Assembly (NCBI GenBank): GCA_025765615.1
Contig: JAIVFJ010000735.1
Span: forward strand, 1-12,202
Direction: 5' to 3'
DNA length: 12,202 nucleotides
Origin: Zopfochytrium polystomum
Lineage: Eukaryota > Chytridiomycota > Chytridiomycetes > Chytridiales > Chytridiaceae
Part shown: in pieces, positions 8,529 to 12,202 of the stretch
Layout: each line of letters begins with the position of its first letter
Numbering within the stretch: the first letter of the stretch is position 1
Program-made: the position numbers and the translations under genes
Notes under the pieces: model-generated
Told to the model about the DNA's origin: nothing
Databases searched by the model: none
The model's input: only the letters and a program-made list of their open reading frames with translations

Positions 8529-8530
8529 CC
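6856..8530 (-). mobile_element. hAT-like DNA transposon, one possible terminus at 6856
   Basis: The transposase body lies in AT-richer DNA than the GC-rich exons to its left, and composition changes sharply near 6840-6860. CAGGGTTGTTATTTGGACAG at 6856 is a plausible terminal inverted repeat start, since many hAT ends begin CAGGG or CAGNG. Next come TGGAC/GTCCA inverted repeats (6865-6990). I did not find a matching inverted terminus or an 8-bp target duplication on the right. AACCCTG near 8766 is the best partial match and is unconvincing. The boundaries are estimates. Confidence 0.6.
6865..6995. repeat. Subterminal TTTGGAC/GTCCAAA repeats, including a 21-bp palindrome
   Basis: CATTTTGGAC-T-GTCCAAAATG at 6961-6981 is a perfect inverted repeat with 10-bp arms. 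TGTCCA-TTT-TGGACA at 6896-6910 is a second one. Two imperfect direct repeats share TTTGGACxGxCCAAA..TGCCTTTTTTTG (starting about 6865 and 6964). Clustered short motifs at transposon ends often bind transposase, and that is the inferred role here. Confidence 0.75.
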
Positions 8531-8685
8531 TTGGGATTCAACAATTGAATAGCCTGACGGAATAGGGATTCTGTCAACAGGTTGTCTGTCTTGCTCTCTG
8601 GTCTCTGACTCTGTATGTTGGCTGTTGATGGAAAAGGAATAAAATTGTCTGCAATCTCTCACTCTATCTCTGTCCCTTTCAAGCT
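8531..8685. other. Junction between transposase and repeat mosaic, no gene seen
   Basis: No coding signal. It holds one copy of the TCAACAGGTTGTCTGTC module (about 8573-8592) followed by CT-rich sequence with ACTCTGTATGTTGGCTGTTGATGG. This marks the start of the plus-oriented repeat mosaic and the end of transposase homology. Confidence 0.6.
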
Positions 8686-8755
8686 GGTGGGTTGAAGGCG
8701 GGAAGCAGCCTCCACAGGGGGGCTCAGGGGGCAGGAAGCCCCCATACAGAGAAGC
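8686..8755 (+). repeat. G-rich double-hairpin unit, copy 1
   Basis: GGTGGGTTGAAGGCGGGAAG, then AGGGGGGCTCAGGGGGCAGG and AAGCCCCC. The first hairpin is degraded; the second pairs GGGGGCTC with GAAGCCCCC, with one bulge. The ending differs from copies 2-4 (CATACAGA instead of TGACTCAAAA). A CT-rich stretch ending in TTTCAAGC precedes it, as in the other copies. Confidence 0.75.
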
Positions 8756-9088
8756 GTGATGTGCTGAACCCTGCTCCCCACCCAACTAAAATTACTATTC
8801 TCAGCTTATGATTTTGCAAAGTCAACTGGGCTGTTGTTTCCTCATTCAAGATTTGTCACTTTCTGAAAGTGGCAGTGAAATTCAAAAGGAAGGAAGTCAA
8901 CAAGCTGTCTGTCTATCTGAGTGGAAGTCAACGGGTTGTCTGTCTACCTCCCTCCCTGTCTCTGAGTCTGGGAGTGGCAGTCAACAGGCAGTCAATTGGT
9001 TCTCTGTCATCCTCAATGTCTCTTACTCTGGCTTTTGGGCTGTTGGTGGACAAGTTATCAAATCAGCCGCACCCTATCTCTTTTGAGT

Positions 9089-9155
9089 GGGGGGGTTGAG
9101 GGGCATCAGTCCCCCCAAGGGCTCAGGGGGTTCCTGCCCCTGACTCGAAAACATT
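9089..9155 (+). repeat. G-rich double-hairpin unit, copy 2
   Basis: TGGGGGGGTTGAGGGGCATC, then AGTCCCCCCAAGGGCTCAGG and GGGTTCCTGCCCCTGACTCG, then AAAACATTTTTCC. It keeps the order of copy 3 (G run, TTGAGGGG, C run, GGGCTCAGGGG, CCTGACTC, AAAACA), though the second stem is partly eroded. It follows CCCTATCTCTTTTGAG. Confidence 0.8.
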
Positions 9156-9164
9156 TTTCCCCTA

Positions 9165-9285
9165 TCCCTCTACATGGCATGCCACTCACTGCATCATTGT
9201 GGACTGCCACACTCTTCAGTATCTTCTTTTTTTCTACTTTTTTTTTTGGGAAGGATTGCTTATAAGTCAAAGGGCATCCCCTAGT
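9165..9285 (+). repeat. Dispersed repeat B, copy 1
   Basis: Shares with 10705-10890 the landmarks GGCATGCCACTC, then a T-rich run, then AAGGATTGCTTA and GGGCATCCCC in the same order and orientation. The spacing is shorter here. In copy 2 the second half reads as an open, exon-like segment. Here the same frame is broken soon after GGGCATCCCC by TAG. Confidence 0.65.
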
Positions 9286-9289
9286 CATC

Positions 9290-9458
9290 ATCAATCTACT
9301 AAAGAAAACAAGGATTTGCAGCTAAACTGATTTTCTAATTGCAATTAGTGGAGCAGGGCGGGGGGGTTAATTTTTTGTCTTTGGTGCCCAATCAAAGTTC
9401 GGTGGCAAAATCGGAAAAGTAAGGAGCTCAATGCGCTGTCTGTCCATCAGATATGTCT
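9290..9458 (+). repeat. Dispersed repeat A, copy 2
   Basis: Plus-oriented counterpart of the inverted copy at 383-551. It starts ATCAATCTACTAAAG, carries the perfect 14-bp palindrome CTAATTGCAATTAG at 9335-9348, then TTAATTTTTTGTCTTTGGTG, CCCAATCAAA, CGGAAAAGTAAGGAGCTCAA and TGCGCTGTCTGTC. A long CT-rich tail follows. No coding capacity. Confidence 0.85.
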
Positions 9459-9504
9459 GTCTATCAGATTGTCTGTCAACCTCCCTGTCTGTAGGACTGG
9501 CAGT

Positions 9505-9544
9505 CAATGGCTGTCTGTCTCTGTCTGTCTCTCTATCGCATCGC

Positions 9545-9576
<32 letters not shown>

Positions 9577-9770
9577 ACTCTGTCTCTCTCCCTGTCTCTC
9601 TCCCTGTTTCTCTCTCTCCTCTCCCTCCCTCTCCCGCTCTCTCTCTCTCTCTCTCTCTGCTCTCTCTGCCTCTGGCTCTCTCTCCCTGTCCTGCTTTCTC
9701 TCACACACTCTCTCTCCCTGCCACACACACACACACACTCTCTCTCTCTCTCTCTCTCTCCTCTCTTCGA
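9505..9770 (+). repeat. CT-rich microsatellite tract
   Basis: CTGTCTGTC units give way to (CT)n with CCTGTCTCT variants and an inner (CA)n block (about 9722-9738). It joins repeat A copy 2 to hairpin unit copy 3. The ORFs on both strands are simple-repeat translations. Confidence 0.95.
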
Positions 9771-9850
9771 GCGGGGGTTGAGGGGGGCGGCAGCCCCCCC
9801 CACCGGGGGGCTCAGGGGCAGGAGCCCCCTGACTCAAAAACATATTTTCC
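9771..9850 (+). repeat. G-rich double-hairpin unit, copy 3 (best preserved)
   Basis: Two perfect stems side by side. GGGGGGC (9782-9788) pairs with GCCCCCC (9793-9799) over a 4-base loop. GGGGGCTC (9806-9813) pairs with GAGCCCCC (9822-9829) over AGGGGCAG. CTGACTCAAAAACAT follows. The unit is preceded by CTCTCTTCGAGCGGGGGTTG and followed by more CT repeat, as in the other copies. Several G4-G6 runs are also present on one strand. Confidence 0.9.
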
Positions 9851-9918
9851 TCTGTCTCTCTGTCTCTTCCTTATCTCTCTATCTGTTTCACTGCCTCTGT
9901 CTCTGTCCCTCCCTGCAG

Positions 9919-10044
9919 TTCTTGGTTACTTTCTCGCTTGGGGGTGGGGCGACTCTGACCATCTCATTGGAGGCAGACCAACCCATCAGACAAGGCAGCT
10001 GCAAGCAACTCGACGCAGCCACAGGAAGGTGTCAGGATAGGCAA
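9919..10044 (+). CDS. Possible internal exon, function unknown
   Basis: A 126-nt open segment bounded by a strong acceptor-like sequence (CTGTCCCTCCCTGCAG|TT) and a donor-like sequence (GGCAA|GTGAGG), phase 0 at both ends. It encodes a mixed-composition peptide beginning FLVTFSLGGGATLTISLEAD and ending about ATGRCQDRQ, unlike the Ser/Leu translations of the CT repeats around it. I recognise no family. It may be a real exon of a plus-strand gene with repeat-filled introns, or chance. Confidence 0.3.
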
Positions 10045-10090
10045 GTGAGGAGTCTCTTTCTCTCTCTCTCTATCTCTCTTGATCGATTGA

Positions 10091-10133
10091 GTTGGGGTGG
10101 AGGGGGGTGGGGAGCCCCCTGACTGAAAAAACA
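10091..10133 (+). repeat. G-rich hairpin unit, copy 4 (internally deleted)
   Basis: TTGGGGTGGAGGGGGGTGGG, then GAGCCCCCTGACTGAAAAAA. It has the opening G runs and the closing GAGCCCCCTGACT with A run but lacks the central C run and the CTCAGGGG loop. It follows CTCTCTATCTCTCTTGATCG. Confidence 0.7.
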
Positions 10134-10530
10134 ATCCAGCTTCGCTCTCCTCCCTCCCTCCCTCCCGACCTCTCTCTCGCTCTCTCTCTTTTGCATTTCA
10201 ATCATGCTCTAAAAACTAAAAATGGAATGAAGTCAATGGGCTGTCTGTCTATAAGAGTGGCAGTCAACGGGTTGTCTGTCTATCTCCCTATATCTGGGAG
10301 TGGCAGTCAATGGGCTGTGTGTCTCGATATCTATCTCTCTGTCTCTTTTCAGTCAACGGGCTGTTGTCTATCTATCAATCAATGACTGCCTCTTTTTTGA
10401 ACTAAAGTCAACGGGCTGTTTGTGTTTCTCCCTCTGGGTTCTGTGAGCACTTTGGAGCCAGTGCCCAGCTGACTGTTGCATTCAACAGGCTGTCAGTCTT
10501 CCTGTTGCAGTCAAATGGGTTGCTGCATGA

Positions 10531-10612
10531 GCGGCCAAAGGCTGCAAGGGCAGCACTCAGTTTGTTGGAGGTCCCAGCTTTGCCAGTGTGGCTGTGCTGA
10601 AAGACTGCGACT
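10531..10612 (+). CDS. Possible exon fragment, function unknown
   Basis: A short stretch that is not repeat-like and, in one plus frame, reads AAKGCKGSTQFVGGPSFASV then AVLKDCDFS before passing into CT repeat. It lies between copies of the AGTCAAC module and CT-rich DNA. No convincing splice sites fix its ends and I recognise no family. Confidence 0.2.
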
Positions 10613-10704
10613 TCTCTCTCTTTCTGTCCCCCTTTGTCTGTCAGTGTGTCAGTGGCTTGGGGCTAACACTCTAAGCTTTGTTGGTCACTCTCTGCTTGGC
10701 CTGC

Positions 10705-10890
10705 CACACAATGTTCATTGTGGCATGCCACTCTCCTTTCAATCCAGGGATAGATTACCTGTGTGTGGGACAACCAATATCCATTGAAGGCTTTGTCTTT
10801 AATCATTTTTCTCCTCTTTCTTTTTTTTTTTTTTTTTTATGTTCTTTGGCAAGGATTGCTTACAAAGTGACGGGCATCCCCGTACTTGGT
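10705..10890 (+). repeat. Dispersed repeat B, copy 2
   Basis: Contains TTGTGGCATGCCACTC, a poly-T tract (10820-10838), then CAAGGATTGCTTACAAAGTG and GGGCATCCCC, matching 9165-9285 in order and orientation. It overlaps the exon-like segment that starts at 10854, so the repeat unit spans an apparent intron-exon junction. Confidence 0.65.
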
Positions 10891-10947
10891 GAATTAGATC
10901 ACAACAACAGGCTTGTGATCCTTGACGAAGTGCTGCAGATGGTCCAA
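10854..10947 (+). CDS. Possible exon with weak similarity to the C-terminal part of TXNDC17/DUF953 thioredoxin-like proteins
   Basis: A poly-T tract and TTCTTTGGCAAG| form a plausible acceptor, followed by an open segment reading IAYKVTGIPVLGELDHNNRL then VILDEVLQMVQ. The pattern KVTGIPxL..(R)LV..E.LQ recalls the end of TXNDC17-type thioredoxin-like proteins, where a cis-proline strand is followed by a charged turn and a short helix. The catalytic WCxxC part is not visible upstream in the window, so the assignment rests on about 30 residues and is weak. After 10947 the frame runs into CT repeat; GTCCAAG (10942) or GTCTGTC (10948) could be donors. Confidence 0.3.
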
Positions 10948-10954
10948 GTCTGTC

Positions 10955-10960
10955 TGCTTG

Positions 10961-10999
<39 letters not shown>

Positions 11000-11136
11000 C
11001 TCTTTCTCTCTCTCTCTCTTTCTGTCTTTCTCTCTGTCTCTCTCGCTCTCAACGTCTGTCTCTCTCTGTCTGTCTCTCTTTCTCTCTGTCTGCCTGTCTT
11101 TCTCTCTGTTTCTCTCTCTCGATCTCTCTCTGTCTG

Positions 11137-11169
<33 letters not shown>

Positions 11170-11193
11170 GTCTGTCTGTCTATCTCTCTTTAT
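10955..11193 (+). repeat. Long polypyrimidine CT tract
   Basis: About 240 nt of almost uninterrupted pyrimidine on the plus strand, (CT)n with TCTGTCTGTC variants. The ORFs here are Ser/Leu repeats. If the flanking exon-like pieces are real, this would be intronic. Confidence 0.95.
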
Positions 11194-11340
11194 CGTTTTG
11201 GAGTGCGGGATTCCTTCCGCAAACTCTTATTCTTGTCGGTGGATCAAGTTTACCAAGTTTTCCGCACCTTCCCCGACAATTGACCAGCGAGTAAACAAAA
11301 AAAAAAACCAAAAAAAAAAAAATAAATAAATAAATACGGA
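11194..11340 (+). other. Unique sequence, then A-rich DNA; coding status unclear
   Basis: About 11200-11290 is not simple repeat. It has open plus frames (one reads FRKLLFLSVDQVYQVFRTF and stops at 11281; another continues into a Lys/Asn-rich end at 11329) and an acceptor-like CAAG. It could be a terminal exon of whatever gene owns 10854-10947, but nothing conserved confirms this. Two A runs and (AAAT)n follow at 11299-11338. Confidence 0.25.
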
Positions 11341-11380
11341 AAGAATGCACTGTCTCAGTGGACCCCAGAGATTGGTTTTA

Positions 11381-11490
11381 CAAACACACCACACGCTGCA
11401 CACACACACAAACTCGCACACGCACACACACTCCACACACTCCACACACACCCACACCCCACACACACACACACACACACACACACGGCA
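11381..11490 (+). repeat. (CA)n microsatellite
   Basis: CA dinucleotides with ACTCCACACACTC and ACCCCACAC variants. It ends just before CACTCCTTTCAAG, which may serve as a 3' splice site for the open segment beginning 11506. Confidence 0.95.
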
Positions 11491-11505
11491 CACACTCCTT
11501 TCAAG

Positions 11506-11726
11506 AGCCAGGGAAAATGGATTGATGAGCGCAACAATGAGTTGTCCCGATTCTCAGAGCAGCAAACCAGCGGCAGGTCGACGCCCTCCCGCGGGGGCGC
11601 TCGTACTGTTAAGTAGCCTCCCACGCCACCACCATCACAACAACCTCGAGGACTTTCACGGCCACAGCCGGTGTGAGCACTGCTGAGCAAGTTGACAAAA
11701 TTATTTGGGACGGACTTGGACAGTGA
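11506..11726 (+). CDS. Possible C-terminal exon, function unknown
   Basis: After a possible acceptor (CTCCTTTCAAG|AGCC) an open frame reads SQGKWIDERNNELSRFSEQQ, then a Ser/Thr/Arg-rich piece as far as GGARTVK (to about 11616). A stop follows in that frame. A one-base shift continues plausibly as ASHATTITTTSRTFTATAGV and STAEQVDKIIWDGLGQ before TGA at 11724-11726. The need for a frame shift matches the other genes here. Alternatively GTTAAGTAG (11610) is a donor. Composition is protein-like; no family recognised. Confidence 0.35.
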
Positions 11727-11813
11727 GGTTGGAGTTTTCAGGGGGGCGCCGGAAACAGAGCAGAGCAAAGGCTGGGTGGGTTATCCGGTTGTAGGGTATA
11801 AGCATTTGTTTGT

Positions 11814-11931
11814 GAGTGTGTGTGTGTGTGCGTGTGCGTGTGTGTGGAGTGTGTGTGGAGTGTGTGTGTGTGTGTGTGGAGTGTGTGTGTTTGTGTGTGT
11901 GTGTGTGTGGGGTGTGTGGTGTGTGGAGTGT

Positions 11932-11972
<41 letters not shown>
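11814..11972 (+). repeat. (GT)n microsatellite
   Basis: GT dinucleotides with GTGGAGTGTG variants, about 160 nt. With the CA tract at 11381-11490 it makes a large imperfect inverted repeat around 11506-11726. ORFs on both strands are Cys/Val or Thr/His repeats. Confidence 0.95.
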
Positions 11973-11976
<4 letters not shown>

Positions 11977-12088
11977 CGTTCTGCGCGCGTGTGTTTGTTG
12001 CGCCGTTTTGGGAAGGAATTGATTAATTGGTGTGATTTTGGATTTGCACAAAATCCTATGCAGTGAAAAATGTAAGGCAGTCTTGTTT

Positions 12089-12202
12089 GTTTGTTTTTTG
12101 TTTTTTTTTTTGGGTCGCTTGTTCCTTCTTTTTTCGGTTCTTTTTTTTTTTTTAATAAATATTTCAGCTTGCCCACTTCAAAACAAGAAACCGAATGCTG
12201 AC
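12089..12202 (+). other. Poly-T tract with possible 3' splice site and start of an exon at the window edge
   Basis: T-rich DNA (12089-12153) is followed by AATAAATATTTCAG| at 12167 and then non-repetitive sequence. One frame, LAHFKTRNRMLT, stays open to the end. It looks like an intron end on the plus strand, but only 35 nt of the putative exon are present. Confidence 0.3.

Larger units (their letters stand above)
8573..10530 (+). repeat. Interspersed AGTCAAC-GGGCTGTCTGTC module, about a dozen or more copies
   Basis: A short degenerate unit, roughly (G/A)GTCAACGGGCTGTCTGTC followed by TATCT/CCCT, recurs in one orientation at about 8573, 8820, 8896, 8926, 8969, 9491, 10231, 10262, 10305, 10351, 10406, 10481 and 10509. 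In the densest part (10231-10420) spacing is 31-55 bp, and GGGAGTGGCAGTCAA joins consecutive units. ORFs across it are repeat translations. Many of the CT tracts begin directly after a unit. Confidence 0.75.

Noticed and set aside
8766..8772. AACCCTG as the right terminal inverted repeat of the hAT element
   Set aside because: Only seven bases match the inverted left end, and the flanking 8 bp (CTCCCCAC) do not duplicate the 8 bp before 6856 (GCTGTTTT).
9367..10122. Overlapping ORFs on both strands with Ser-Leu or Arg-Glu repeats
   Set aside because: They are direct translations of CT/GA microsatellites and G-rich hairpin units, open only because the repeats lack stop codons. Only the 9919-10044 part has non-repetitive composition.
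10231..10530. Regularly spaced AGTCAAC repeats considered as a CRISPR-like array
   Set aside because: Spacing is irregular (31-55 bp), units are degenerate, the intervening DNA is CT repeat and the genome is eukaryotic with spliced genes.

Overview
This is a eukaryotic nuclear window, probably from a GC-rich protist or alga; I cannot name the lineage. Spliced genes have GT-AG introns of about 70-180 nt. Exons are extremely GC-rich and full of single-residue runs. Non-coding DNA is dominated by GA/CT and CA/GT microsatellites and A/T homopolymers. I see no bacterial operon features, tRNA, rRNA or CRISPR array.

Layout. 1-551: a GA microsatellite and an inverted copy of a dispersed repeat. 590-3389 (minus): a spliced chromodomain (HP1/CBX-like) gene whose last exon may hold the first half of a chromo shadow domain; the rest would lie beyond the left edge. 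3626-6206 (minus): a nearly complete GNL1/HSR1-type circularly permuted GTPase gene with eight recognisable exons. A low-complexity region at 6280-6840 may be its N-terminal exon. 6839-8530 (minus): a hAT-superfamily transposase with a DUF659 region and the C-terminal dimerisation domain, missing its N-terminus. 8531-11340 (plus-oriented repeats): a mosaic of G-rich double-hairpin units, an AGTCAAC..CTGTCTGTC module, two dispersed repeats and long CT tracts, with a few short exon-like islands. 11380-12202: CA and GT tracts flanking a possible terminal exon, then a poly-T tract and a possible 3' splice site at the right edge.

The chromodomain gene and the GTPase gene lie head-to-tail about 240 bp apart. 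One would read methylated histone tails; the other is a probable ribosome-biogenesis or nucleolar GTPase. Nothing in the sequence links them functionally.

Two features affect every gene. First, conserved protein sequence continues through several one-base frame breaks, in both host genes and the transposon. The simplest explanation is an indel-prone assembly, so open reading frames alone mislead and the gene models rest on homology plus splice phase. Second, the four longest introns of the two host genes carry poly-A or A-rich DNA just upstream of the 3' splice site, where a polypyrimidine tract is normally expected.
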